Under the pieces are notes generated by a model. That model was not told where the DNA came from. It ran no database searches and saw nothing but the letters and a program-made list of their open reading frames with translations. Shown here one piece after another: positions 1-8,835 of a DNA stretch of 64,000 nucleotides. Every line of letters begins with the position of its first letter. Within the stretch, counting starts at the first letter, position 1. Source of the DNA: CAVQND01 sp964653485. GTDB taxonomy: Bacteria > Verrucomicrobiota > Verrucomicrobiia > Limisphaerales > UBA8199. The position numbers were made by a program, and so were the translations under genes. Location: assembly GCA_964653485.1 (NCBI GenBank), contig CAZZFF010000010.1:1-64000 (forward strand), written 5' to 3'.

Positions 1-261
1 GGCCCGCCCCCCCGCCTTGAAGCCCGCCGCCCACTCCCGCCCCGCGCCCGCGTTTGTCTGCCATGTCACCACTGGCGCCGGCATGTTGAACGGCATGACC
101 GCCCCGGAAATCGGGTGCCTAATCTCCAGCGCGGGATATTCCCCAGGGCTTTCCAGGGCCTGGGCGACGCCCGAATGCGACAGGGCAAGACGAACCGCCA
201 CCGCCCCCCCCACCAGGAACAGCGCGGCCGCAACCCACAAAAACTTTCCCTTTGGCCTCAT
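1..261 (-). CDS. Exported or membrane-anchored protein, N-terminal part only (runs off left edge)
   Basis: An open frame runs from an ATG at 261 to the window edge without a stop (87 codons). The N-terminus is MRPKGK followed by a hydrophobic stretch of about 20 residues (FLWVAAALFLVGGAVAV), i.e. a signal peptide or anchor. After it comes ALEIRHPISGAVMPFNMPAP and then VVTWQTNAG. An opening of this kind, with a conserved-looking P.SG..MP...P.P.V.W pattern, is common in exported beta-rich proteins of Planctomycetes and Verrucomicrobia. The start is supported by the signal sequence directly after the ATG. It is transcribed away from the large secreted protein at 674. Function cannot be named from this fragment. 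Confidence 0.6.
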   Translation of the reverse strand, partial: MRPKGKFLWVAAALFLVGGAVAVRLALSHSGVAQALESPGEYPALEIRHPISGAVMPFNMPAPVVTWQTNAGAGREWAAGFKAGGRA

Positions 262-673
262 CTGGAGTTAATGCGCCACATTAGGCAAGGAATCCTCAAC
301 TGAGTCAAGGCAAACCCAAGGGGAAATCCGAAATCCGAAATCCGAAGGCTGAGGGCACAGGGCGTTCCAGGGTTGGCTCTGCACTCGAGACGGAAGCCGT
401 GGAGGCTCTCGTGCCGCCGGGCTGACCGCACCGGAGAAAATGATAAACAATCAATGACAAGATTTTTCTTGCAATCATGTTACAATCTTGTTTCTCTTGA
501 GCATTGCCTTAGGAGACTTTAGCTGGCCACGCGGCCAGAACCTGGTGCTTCGTGCGTCGGGGTCTAGCGGCGTGGGCAGGCCTCAAGGCAGTGCAGAAGA
601 AATGCGATGAACGTAAACCAGTTCAAGCCGAACCTGTAGAAACCAGCAACAACAGCAGACACAACAAGTAACT
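262..673. other. Divergent intergenic region, 412 bp
   Basis: No convincing gene lies here. It separates the partial minus-strand gene from the plus-strand gene at 674. It holds a heptanucleotide repeat at 321-346, an AT-rich stretch at 437-500 that is the likeliest place for the promoter of the 674 gene (TACAAT at 481-486 could be a -10 box, but no well-spaced -35 is evident), and a small perfect hairpin CTGGCC-ACGC-GGCCAG at 523-538 in the untranslated leader. No Shine-Dalgarno sequence precedes the ATG at 674. Confidence 0.5.
321..346. repeat. Heptanucleotide repeat (ATCCGAA)n, short array
   Basis: Three units of the 7-bp motif AAATCCG run head to tail here, followed by AAGG. The same motif forms larger arrays at 5961-6052 and, inverted, at 6152-6224. 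Traces occur near 25429 and 32389. All copies seen are between genes. Confidence 0.8.
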
Positions 674-3600
674 ATGAAACCAACCTCAACCCCCCAACGG
701 TGGCGCCTGGCCTGCGCCGCCATTGGCACCGCAACATTGGCCCTCTGTGCGAGCGTCTCCGCAGCAACCGTACCTGCCCCGTGGGTGGACGTGGACCTCG
801 GAGGACCGGCTGCCGCCGGCTCGGCTGTCACTAACTCCGACGGCACCGTGACGATCTCCGGCAATGGCGCCGATATCTGGGGCGATACCGACCAATGCAC
901 CTACTACTACACCTGGGCTACCTCCTCCCAATGGGCGCTGGGCATCAAAGTCGATGCGGACATCTCGGGGGGCACCTCGACCACATGGGCCAAGTGCGAA
1001 GTGATGTGCCGCGAGTCCGATCCAGTCCTGGGTCCTCAGTCGAGCGACCCGTTCATCGCTGCGCTGTACACCAGGCCAACCTCGAATAACGGCGTCGGTT
1101 ACCTCAACTTACAGTTCCGGTCAAACCGCTCTGAGGAAGCCGACGAGTACACCGGCGGCAAAGCCGTCACCGGGGGCAACTACACGCCCCCCGTCTGGAT
1201 ACAACTCGTCCGCAACGGCAATGTGTTCTCCTGCGAATACAGCTATGACGGCAGCACCTGGGTGGATGAGGTCGACGTCGATACATCTACCGCTTTCGAA
1301 GGCAACGACGACCCGAATGAGGCCACCTTCGCCGCGCCGTTTCCCAATACGGTCACGGTCGGCATCGCGGTCACGTCCCACGACAACACGGCATCCGACA
1401 CCGCCTCGGTGCCGGTGACCTTCGTAACCAATACCGTGCCGGCCTTCACGGCGCCCACGGCCCTCGTCACAACCGTTCCGAACAAGAATTGCACAAACTA
1501 CGCCGGGTGCGAGGCCTCTTTCAGCTTCCAGGCGACCAATAACGCCACCCCCTACATCCCATTCCTGATGGGCAACCTTATCAGCTACCAATGGTACAGG
1601 AACGGGGCCGCCGTGGCAGGCGCCACGGGGACAAGCCTCACCTGGCTGATCGATCCTTCCGACGCGACGCAGAATGGGACCCAGACCTACTGCCTGGCGA
1701 CGCTGGCGGCCCCCTGGAACGCCACTGTCAAGAGCGTGTACAGCACCACCAACTCCCTCACCGTCATGCCGGGCGTCGTCTATCACACCAACGGCGTCAA
1801 ACTCGAGTACTTTGCCAACGCCCTTCGCGCTGACGTTGAAAACGGTAACGTTGGACCGGCCACCTGGATCGGCGCCCAACCGGCGTTTGACAATCCCGGC
1901 AATCTCGGCATCAACTATGTGACCCGCGAGAGCGGTTGGTTCATCCCGCCCGCCACCGACAAATACGTCTTCTTCGTCGCCACCGATGATGATTCGGACC
2001 TCTGGCTGAGTTCAGACTCGACCATGGCGAAAAAGCAGGTGATCGCCCAGGAGGAAGGCTGGAGCCCCTATGACAGTTGGCTCACCTCCGGCGACGGCGC
2101 CGCCACCTCGGCCGCGCAAAAACGCTCCGACCAGTGGACCCTTGACGCTACGGGCGTGAATCCTCCAAACGCCGCCGGCATTGCCCTGACCCAAGGCGAA
2201 CCCTATTACATCGAGTTGGACCATCATCAGGGCGGCGGCGGTGACGTCTTCAGCGTCACCTACCAGACGGTTGCGCAAATCAACAGTTCCGGTTGGACCA
2301 ATGAGTTCAGCAACGGCTCGCCTACCCTCATCGCGGGCACAAACGGCAACATCATGCTCGCCTCCTGGACGCCGACCTACTTGAAGTGGTCGCAAACACC
2401 GGCTAGCGTGAACGTCAGCCAGGCCGCCTCCGGCACCTTCAACGCGCTGGCTGTTTCGGACGGCGAGTTCACTCCCCTCTACCAGTGGTATCGGGCTGGC
2501 CAACCGCTCTCCGGCGCCACCACCACCACCTACACCACGCCCATCACCAGCGCGAGCGACAACGGCGCTCAATTCTTCGTTGTAGCCACCGAGCCGGAAA
2601 GCACGCTGTCAATCACCAGTTCGGTGGTGACGCTTGCCGTCGAGAGCGGCATCTGGGAACCGGGCTTCGCGAAAGTCGAATGGTGGTACACGAACGACAC
2701 CGCCCAGGCGAATAACCTCGCGGCCCTCGAAAGCGGCAGCCTCGGACTTCCGGGCCTCACTGTGGCGGCCCCTCAGGTCGAGGCCAGGGCGATTAACAAC
2801 ACCGGCCCCAATTATGACAACGGCCGAATTTCCTGCTGGGTCACTCCGCCCACCAGCGGCCCTTATACCTTCTATGTCTGCTCCGATGACCAATCTGACC
2901 TGTTCCTTAGCACCGATGCGACCGTCGGAAACAAGCAGATGATCGCTACCGAGACTGCCTGGAGCAACCCTCTGTCGTGGGTGTCCTCCGCGGGCAGCAG
3001 CACCCTCTCTCAGAAGTGTTCCGACGGGTTTATCCCCACTGGCGGCACGACGGCGCAGTACCCCAACGGCATTCGCTTGAGCGCCGGCCAGAAGTACTAT
3101 CTCGAGCTTGACCATTACAACGGCACTGGCGGCGACAACTGCGAAGCCACCATGACCCCGACCGGGTCCCCGCCCGCGGATGGCTCCGCCTCCACCCTCG
3201 CGGGTAACTCCATCGGCTACTACTTCCCCAGATGCACCTACGTGGCCTTCACGCAACAACCCGTCAGCGTGACCAATGCGGCCCCGTTCGCGCCGGTTAC
3301 CTTCACCGCCACCGGCGTTACCGATTCACAGATCGGCATCATGGGCGCCGACTACCCCGAGTCCGGCTTGACCAACTTCATGTTCTTCCAGTGGACGGTC
3401 AACGGCACCGCGGTCCCGGGCGCCAACACGAGCAGTTTCACCATGACAGCCAATCCCTGGCAGAACAACGCGCAGATCGCCTGCCAGATGAGAGCCATAG
3501 GTTATGCCAACGCGGCTGGAGCCACCATCTGGAGCAACAGCGCGACCGCTGTCTTGACCGTCGCCTCCAACAGCACGACGCCGGCGATCACCTATGCCAG

Positions 3601-5860
3601 CATCCTCATCCAAAATGGCGGTGCGGACGTCCTGGACATCAGGTTCAACAAGCCGATGGACCCGGGCTCGCTGCTCAACGCCACTTATTCCGTCTCCGGC
3701 CTCCAAGTCGCGTCCCCGAACGTCTTCACCAACGGCGAGAACGCGAAGTATCTCTCGCCAGGCTCGAAAGTGCTGGGCTCCGACCAGTACGCCAGCGTTC
3801 AGCTCGGTGTATTCAACATCCCCTCCACCTTCCCGTACTCGCTCACCGTCACCGGCGCCAAGGATGCCTGGGGCAATGCCCTCACCGCAAACACCGCCTC
3901 CGTCGTCCAGGCGCCCCTCACGGATACTGACATCGGCACTCCGCCCAACGACCCCGAGGTCTCCGGTTTGCTGTGGGTCAACGGCCCCAATAGCTACACC
4001 ATCCAGTGCGAAGGCAGCGATATCTGGAACGGCGCCGACGGTTGCAACTTCGCCTGGCAGCAGGTCTCGGGCGACTTCGACGTCGTCGTCCAGGTCCTCG
4101 ACTCCACCCACACCGACGGCTGGCAAAAGTCCGCGTTGATGGTTCGCCAGTCCCTCGATTCCGGCAGCCGCGAATGGTCCATCGTCACCACTCCGGACAG
4201 CTCCGATAATATCGCCCCCGGCAGTGGCAACGACGGCAACGGCGTCAATAACATCCTGAGCTACTGTCGCAATGCCGAGGGCGGCTCCAGCACCGCATGG
4301 ACGTACGGTGACTCGGCAGCGGCACCCAATAATGCGGGCTACTATAACATGACCCCGTCGTACCCGAATGTCTGGCTCCGCCTCAAGAGGGTGGGTCAAC
4401 AGCTATACAGCTTCTACGGCGTCGATGGCATCCACTGGATCCCCTCCGGAACCGACAATCCGAGCCTGGTCGGCGACGCGACTGCGTTGACGGACCCCGT
4501 GTACATTGGCATCGCTCAGACCGCCCATGCCAACGACTCGACCACGGCTACGCCGGCCTGGGGTTCACTCCTCTGCCTGGCCGAGGACGACTATACCAAC
4601 TACAATGCCAAGTACGTCGAGCCGACTGTGGCGCCCGTGGTTGTCGCCGGCACTCCGGCCATCACCTTCGCCACGTTCTACACGAACAACAACCTCTCCA
4701 CTGGCCCGGCCCAAGTGGTCGACATCCAGTTCAACAAGCCGATGAGCCCGGCCTCCCTCCTGGCGGCCACCTACACAATCCCCGGCCTCACCGTCGCGGG
4801 TGTCAGCGTCTATACCAACGGCTCGTTCAACCTCTCGCCTACCTCTGAGGCAGCGAACAATAGCTACTCCAGCGTGCTCCTGACAGTTACCGGCACGCCT
4901 AAGTTCCCGCTGGCCATCACGGTCACCGGCGCAACGGACGCCTCGGGCACCGCCCTGGTCAGCCCCGGCAACGCCACCTCGGCCAGCCTCTGCGCCCTTA
5001 TCAACCAGGACATCGGCGCCGCCGGCGACCCGTCCGTGCCGGGCGTCATGCTGGCCAACGGAACCAACTCCTACACCATCGTCTGCGAAGGCAGTGACCA
5101 GTGGAACGCCGCCGATGGCTTCAACTTCAGCTATACCGAACTCACGGGTGACTTCGATGTCGTCGTCCGCGTCAAGAGCACCACGCACACCTCGGACTGG
5201 TCCAAGGCCGGCTTGATGGTTCGTGAGACCCTGACTCCGGGCAGCCGCGACTGGAACATCGTCAACGACCCCGACAGTTCCGATGGCATCATGGCTACCG
5301 ATAGCTCCGGCACGGGCGCCAGCGCCGTCGAGTGCAACTGCCGCAACACCACCGCCGGCTCCAGCGGCGGATGGCAAGTCGTGACCAACGGCATGGCCCC
5401 GGCGTACCCCAATGCCTGGCTCCGCCTCCAAAGGAGCGGCACTCAGCTCGCCGCCTACTACAGCACCGACGGCACCAACTGGACCCAGCACGGCTGGGAC
5501 GACCCGACCACCGTCGGCGACAAGACACCGTTGCCTGCGACCGTCTATGTCGGCATCAGCCAGTCGGCCCACGACAACGATGATACGCCGATGCTGCCCT
5601 TCCAAAGTCTCGTCTATCTCGACACGGCCGAGTACGACAACTTCAATGCAGCATACGTCTCGACCGCAGTCACCCAAGGCAAACTGACGATCACCCGTTC
5701 CGGGTCGAACGTCGTTATCTCCTGGGCGCCTGCCGGCGGCACGCTCTATTCCAGCCCGGCCCTCGGCAAGAATGCCGATTGGACGCCGGTTGCCAATCCG
5801 ACCAACCCGATGACCATACCCATCGGCACCACCTCGGAGTACTACAGGCTTCAATACTAA
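674..5860 (+). CDS. Large secreted PA14/Ig/concanavalin-like multidomain protein (1728 aa)
   Basis: Residues 1-31 form a signal peptide (basic start, hydrophobic core, cut near VSA-AT). A concanavalin/DUF1349-like module follows at about 33-250 (PWVDVDLGG, GADIWG). Two PA14-like carbohydrate-binding modules lie at about 370-540 (VKLEYFANAL) and 660-850 (FAKVEWWYTNDT), with Ig-like spacers. The C-terminal half repeats a unit of about 360 residues: an Ig-like module with FNKPM, then a DUF1349-like module with CEGSD.WN.ADG and SGDFDVVV/TGDFDVVV. The last 60 residues (SNVVISWAPAGG to SEYYRLQY) form the C-terminal cap shared by large exported proteins in this window. No catalytic domain is visible. 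It is probably a surface glycan-binding or matrix protein. A strong terminator follows it. Confidence 0.9.
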   Translation: MKPTSTPQRWRLACAAIGTATLALCASVSAATVPAPWVDVDLGGPAAAGSAVTNSDGTVTISGNGADIWGDTDQCTYYYTWATSSQWALGIKVDADISGGTSTTWAKCEVMCRESDPVLGPQSSDPFIAALYTRPTSNNGVGYLNLQFRSNRSEEADEYTGGKAVTGGNYTPPVWIQLVRNGNVFSCEYSYDGSTWVDEVDVDTSTAFEGNDDPNEATFAAPFPNTVTVGIAVTSHDNTASDTASVPVTFVTNTVPAFTAPTALVTTVPNKNCTNYAGCEASFSFQATNNATPYIPFLMGNLISYQWYRNGAAVAGATGTSLTWLIDPSDATQNGTQTYCLATLAAPWNATVKSVYSTTNSLTVMPGVVYHTNGVKLEYFANALRADVENGNVGPATWIGAQPAFDNPGNLGINYVTRESGWFIPPATDKYVFFVATDDDSDLWLSSDSTMAKKQVIAQEEGWSPYDSWLTSGDGAATSAAQKRSDQWTLDATGVNPPNAAGIALTQGEPYYIELDHHQGGGGDVFSVTYQTVAQINSSGWTNEFSNGSPTLIAGTNGNIMLASWTPTYLKWSQTPASVNVSQAASGTFNALAVSDGEFTPLYQWYRAGQPLSGATTTTYTTPITSASDNGAQFFVVATEPESTLSITSSVVTLAVESGIWEPGFAKVEWWYTNDTAQANNLAALESGSLGLPGLTVAAPQVEARAINNTGPNYDNGRISCWVTPPTSGPYTFYVCSDDQSDLFLSTDATVGNKQMIATETAWSNPLSWVSSAGSSTLSQKCSDGFIPTGGTTAQYPNGIRLSAGQKYYLELDHYNGTGGDNCEATMTPTGSPPADGSASTLAGNSIGYYFPRCTYVAFTQQPVSVTNAAPFAPVTFTATGVTDSQIGIMGADYPESGLTNFMFFQWTVNGTAVPGANTSSFTMTANPWQNNAQIACQMRAIGYANAAGATIWSNSATAVLTVASNSTTPAITYASILIQNGGADVLDIRFNKPMDPGSLLNATYSVSGLQVASPNVFTNGENAKYLSPGSKVLGSDQYASVQLGVFNIPSTFPYSLTVTGAKDAWGNALTANTASVVQAPLTDTDIGTPPNDPEVSGLLWVNGPNSYTIQCEGSDIWNGADGCNFAWQQVSGDFDVVVQVLDSTHTDGWQKSALMVRQSLDSGSREWSIVTTPDSSDNIAPGSGNDGNGVNNILSYCRNAEGGSSTAWTYGDSAAAPNNAGYYNMTPSYPNVWLRLKRVGQQLYSFYGVDGIHWIPSGTDNPSLVGDATALTDPVYIGIAQTAHANDSTTATPAWGSLLCLAEDDYTNYNAKYVEPTVAPVVVAGTPAITFATFYTNNNLSTGPAQVVDIQFNKPMSPASLLAATYTIPGLTVAGVSVYTNGSFNLSPTSEAANNSYSSVLLTVTGTPKFPLAITVTGATDASGTALVSPGNATSASLCALINQDIGAAGDPSVPGVMLANGTNSYTIVCEGSDQWNAADGFNFSYTELTGDFDVVVRVKSTTHTSDWSKAGLMVRETLTPGSRDWNIVNDPDSSDGIMATDSSGTGASAVECNCRNTTAGSSGGWQVVTNGMAPAYPNAWLRLQRSGTQLAAYYSTDGTNWTQHGWDDPTTVGDKTPLPATVYVGISQSAHDNDDTPMLPFQSLVYLDTAEYDNFNAAYVSTAVTQGKLTITRSGSNVVISWAPAGGTLYSSPALGKNADWTPVANPTNPMTIPIGTTSEYYRLQY

Positions 5861-5894
5861 CCGCTAAAACCAACCTTAGCTAACCAGCCTTCAA

Positions 5895-5931
5895 AGAGCC
5901 GCGGGGTTCCCCCTCGCGGCTCTCTTTTTTT
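5895..5931 (+). terminator. Intrinsic terminator of the 674-5860 gene
   Basis: A perfect 9-bp stem AGAGCCGCG (5895-5903) pairs with CGCGGCTCT (5915-5923) over a 11-base loop and is followed by CTTTTTTT. It begins 35 bases after the stop codon of the upstream gene. Confidence 0.9.
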
Positions 5932-5960
5932 CGGGACCGGTCAGGACGCCAGGCGGCCGG

Positions 5961-6052
5961 CCGAAATCCGACGGCAGGGGCCGAAATCCGACGGCAGGAG
6001 CCGAAATCCGAAATCCGAAATCCGAAGGGAAACCGAAATCCGAAATCCGAAG
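5961..6052. repeat. ATCCGAA repeat array, forward
   Basis: Two 20-bp units (CCGAAATCCGACGGCAGGGG and a near copy) at 5961-6000 are followed by head-to-tail AAATCCG heptads to about 6052. The right end, CCGAAGGC.GAG, resembles the end of the array at 321-346, so the flank seems to belong to the element. Confidence 0.8.
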
Positions 6053-6151
6053 GCCGAGACTGCAAAGCCCTCGGGCATTGGCTGTGCTGAACACTGCGGC
6101 GGCAGGGACGCGCGGCGACTCACCGAATGAGGCGCCCGATGCGGGCCTCTG

Positions 6152-6224
6152 TTTTCGGATTTCGGTTTTCGGATTTCCTTCGGATTTCGGTTTTCGGATT
6201 TCGGTTTTCGGATTTCGGATTTTT
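6152..6224. repeat. ATCCGAA repeat array, inverted
   Basis: The reverse-complement heptads TTCGGAT and TTCGGTT alternate for about 73 bp. The array faces the forward array at 5961-6052 across about 100 bp, so the pair could fold into a long imperfect hairpin between the convergent genes. Confidence 0.8.
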
Positions 6225-6279
6225 CTTCGCCTTTTCCCTCGGATTTCGTGATCTGCTTACGCCTCCGCCCCTCCGCCCC

Positions 6280-8655
6280 TCACGGTCTCCGCTCTCGCGC
6301 GGCCATGTAAGCAGCGGTCCTTCGCTTGAAGTCGGCGGCCTGTTTATTGCCGGGGTCCAGGCGTAGCGCCTCGTCAAACTGGCGGGCCGCTTCCACCGCG
6401 CGCCGCAGGTTGAAAAGCGCGATGCCCAGACTGATCCGGGCCTTGAGGCAAGAGGGATTATAGGCGAGGACTTGGTCGAATTGTTCCGCTGCGGCGGCGG
6501 TTTGACCCTCGATGCCCAGCAACTCATCGCCCAAGCGGTAATGCGCCTCCCAGAAAGCGGGTCGGATGCGAATGGCTTGACGCAGCGAATCGAGAGATTC
6601 CGCCGGACGATTCAGCTTCCAGAGGACCTCGCCCGAGTAGAGCAGGGCCTGCGGGTCCTCCGGGTTGAACTGCCTGGCCAACTTGAACTGATCCAGCGCG
6701 TCCGCCCATTTCGTCTGGCGGGCCAGGACGATGCCCATCTCGAGCCTGACCTCGCTCCCGCGCGGGTTCAAAACCGCCGCCCTTTGCAGGCACTCAAGGG
6801 CCTCGGGGAGGCGCCCCTGCTCTTTCAGGAGCCGGCCCAGGCTAAAATGGGAGAAATAGTAATGAGGGATCAGGTCTCGGACCTTCTGACGCTCGACGAC
6901 CGCCTGGGCAGCGTCGTGAGTAGCTTCGAGGAACTCCGCATAGTTTTCTTCCAGGTTGTAGTCCCGGGGCGCGCGGCGAATGGCCTCCAGATACACCTCG
7001 CGCGCCTCGACCGGAGAGGCGGCGGCAATTCGCCGGCTTAACTCGCCTGCGGCGGCCTGCACCGCCTCGATTCGCCGCTTGTTGTCCAGTTGGCCGGTGA
7101 AGGGGGGATGCTTGAGCCGCAGCGCGATCTCATCGAAGACCGAGAGCCGATTCCAGTCCGTCAGCCCCAGCAGCCGTTCGCACCTTTCCTGCGAGGCCCA
7201 GCCGCTCGTGGCGCGCCCGGCCATGGCCGGTGGCAGCAGTGTCTCGAGACCGGCCGCCCAGGCTCGCGCCAGCCGATAGTTGCCCTCGAAATTCAAATGC
7301 ACATGCTCATAGAACGATTCCTGGCCCGGGATGCCATTCTGGCTGTCCGCCGCGAGGGCGGATACAGCGTCGCAAAAGCCGACCCGCCGGCCGGCGCTGG
7401 GACCGGCAAAGCGCCCCGCTGCCTCCGAAATGACGGCGTTGATCCGCGAGTCTGCCCGGCAGGGCAGCGCGTCGTAGTCCACGGCCAACTCGAAGGCCCG
7501 CCGCGCGGCGTTGGTGTTGCCCAGGCGCTGGTGGCAGGTCCCTAGCCGAAACTGGAGTTCCGCCGAGCCGGGACAGAGCCGCTCGGCCTCTTCATAAGCC
7601 CGCGCCGCTCCGGCGAGGTCGCCTTTGGCCTCGGCTGTCGAGGCTTCGGCGCTGAGCCTCTCGCCGGCGGCGCGGTCTGCCGGTTTGGCATGGACGCTGA
7701 ACTCCGAGGCGAACGGCGGGCAATCCTCGAGGTTGACCGCCACTGTGCTCAGCAACACCCTGGCTCCCGAATTGACCCCGGCCTCCAGGATGCCCTCCAG
7801 GTTCCGGGCAAAGCTGTTATAAACCACTTCCCGGCGGGGGTCGCCGGGCGGAACCTTGTTCTTCTGAAACATCCCCAGGCCGTGCCAGGCGGTGTCCGCC
7901 CCGGCCCCCTTGAGCCTGCGCACCAGGTCCACGAGTAGTTGGCCCAACCGCGCCCGCTGAATGCCGATCGTGAACCGCGCCACCGCAAGGGCCGGGGCCT
8001 GCCCCCCAAAAACCGTCGCAGCCCCGAAGGGACCCACCATCTCGTTGTTCCCCATGTAGATAATCCACAGGTCGCCCTGCCTCCTGGCGCATTCACGCGC
8101 GATGGGCAGGATGACATGGGAGTTGATCGCGGTGACGCCCGTATTGACTACCTCAAAGTCCTGGCCTGGAAACCGTTCCCGCAGGAGGACCTCCAGGCAC
8201 CTCCCGGCGCCATATTGCGGCCTCGGGTCTCCCAGCGCCGCTGATTCGCCCAAAATGAAGACCCGGAGCGTCCCCGCCGGCTTATGGGCCTTCATGACGG
8301 TCGGCGCCGGCGTCCGGGCCAGGGCGCGAGGAAAGAACCTCAGGCCGAAGTCGTCGTTCTCCACCAGGCACTCCTCGCCCCCGATGGTCATCTTCTTGAA
8401 AAAAGAGGTCGAAAAACCGTAACCCGCCGCCCTCAACGCCCCCTCGATGCCGGCCAGCACCACCAGCGGCCCGATCAACAAGGCCGCCAGGCGAAACATC
8501 CACCTGCGCCGCAACGAGGTCTTCCCCCCGCGCGTCCGAGGGGCCGCGCCTTGCCCGGCTGGAGAGACGGCGCCCTGCGCGCGCGATGAAAAAGCGGCCT
8601 CACTGGCGCCTGGGCCAGACGCCGTCGAACGCCTGCGGTGTTGCGCGCGACTCAT
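6280..8655 (-). CDS. SGNH-hydrolase-like protein with C-terminal TPR repeats (791 aa)
   Basis: A basic, Ser/Gly-rich N-terminus of about 50 residues precedes one membrane segment (about 52-72, RLAALLIGPLVVLAGIEGAL). The next part is an SGNH/GDSL-type domain: the block I serine sits in FILGESAALG, the block III asparagine in YMGNNEMVGPFG, and the block V histidine in HVHLNFEGNYRLA. The last 300 residues are tetratricopeptide repeats (AARAYEEAERLCPGSAELQF, ALLYSGEVLWKLNRPAESL and others). SGNH proteins add or remove acyl groups on sugars, so action on an envelope or extracellular polysaccharide is plausible, but the substrate is unknown. It lies upstream of nothing obvious and is convergent with the 674 gene. 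The start could also be an internal ATG nearer the membrane segment (residue 53). Confidence 0.85.
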   Translation of the reverse strand: MSRAQHRRRSTASGPGASEAAFSSRAQGAVSPAGQGAAPRTRGGKTSLRRRWMFRLAALLIGPLVVLAGIEGALRAAGYGFSTSFFKKMTIGGEECLVENDDFGLRFFPRALARTPAPTVMKAHKPAGTLRVFILGESAALGDPRPQYGAGRCLEVLLRERFPGQDFEVVNTGVTAINSHVILPIARECARRQGDLWIIYMGNNEMVGPFGAATVFGGQAPALAVARFTIGIQRARLGQLLVDLVRRLKGAGADTAWHGLGMFQKNKVPPGDPRREVVYNSFARNLEGILEAGVNSGARVLLSTVAVNLEDCPPFASEFSVHAKPADRAAGERLSAEASTAEAKGDLAGAARAYEEAERLCPGSAELQFRLGTCHQRLGNTNAARRAFELAVDYDALPCRADSRINAVISEAAGRFAGPSAGRRVGFCDAVSALAADSQNGIPGQESFYEHVHLNFEGNYRLARAWAAGLETLLPPAMAGRATSGWASQERCERLLGLTDWNRLSVFDEIALRLKHPPFTGQLDNKRRIEAVQAAAGELSRRIAAASPVEAREVYLEAIRRAPRDYNLEENYAEFLEATHDAAQAVVERQKVRDLIPHYYFSHFSLGRLLKEQGRLPEALECLQRAAVLNPRGSEVRLEMGIVLARQTKWADALDQFKLARQFNPEDPQALLYSGEVLWKLNRPAESLDSLRQAIRIRPAFWEAHYRLGDELLGIEGQTAAAAEQFDQVLAYNPSCLKARISLGIALFNLRRAVEAARQFDEALRLDPGNKQAADFKRRTAAYMAARERRP

Positions 8656-8835
8656 GAAGGATGCGCAAACCTACCAGGATCGGCCGGGGAAATGAAGCCA
8701 AATCCGTCGCGCGTTACGCGCGGGCCCTTGGCGGTGGACAATGTGGGCTTTTGGAGCGTGTCGGCAGAGCAAAGCGGCGACGGCGCTTTCGGGCGCGCGG
8801 GAGGCCGGTTCCCCTCGAGACCATCGAGACGCCCC

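Larger units (their letters stand above)
5861..6279. other. Convergent intergenic region, 419 bp, with terminator and inverted repeat arrays
   Basis: The region lies between the ends of two converging genes. It contains an intrinsic terminator (5895-5931), a plus-oriented ATCCGAA array (5961-6052) and an inverted array (6152-6224). I see no coding sequence. Confidence 0.75.

Noticed and set aside
4565..5854. A 429-codon minus-strand frame opposite the secreted PA14 protein
   Set aside because: Composition is that of an antisense frame in GC-rich DNA; repeats in the plus-strand protein explain it.
5961..6224. Possible CRISPR array in the repeat-rich intergenic region
   Set aside because: The repeats are 7-bp heptads without spacers of uniform length or cas genes nearby.
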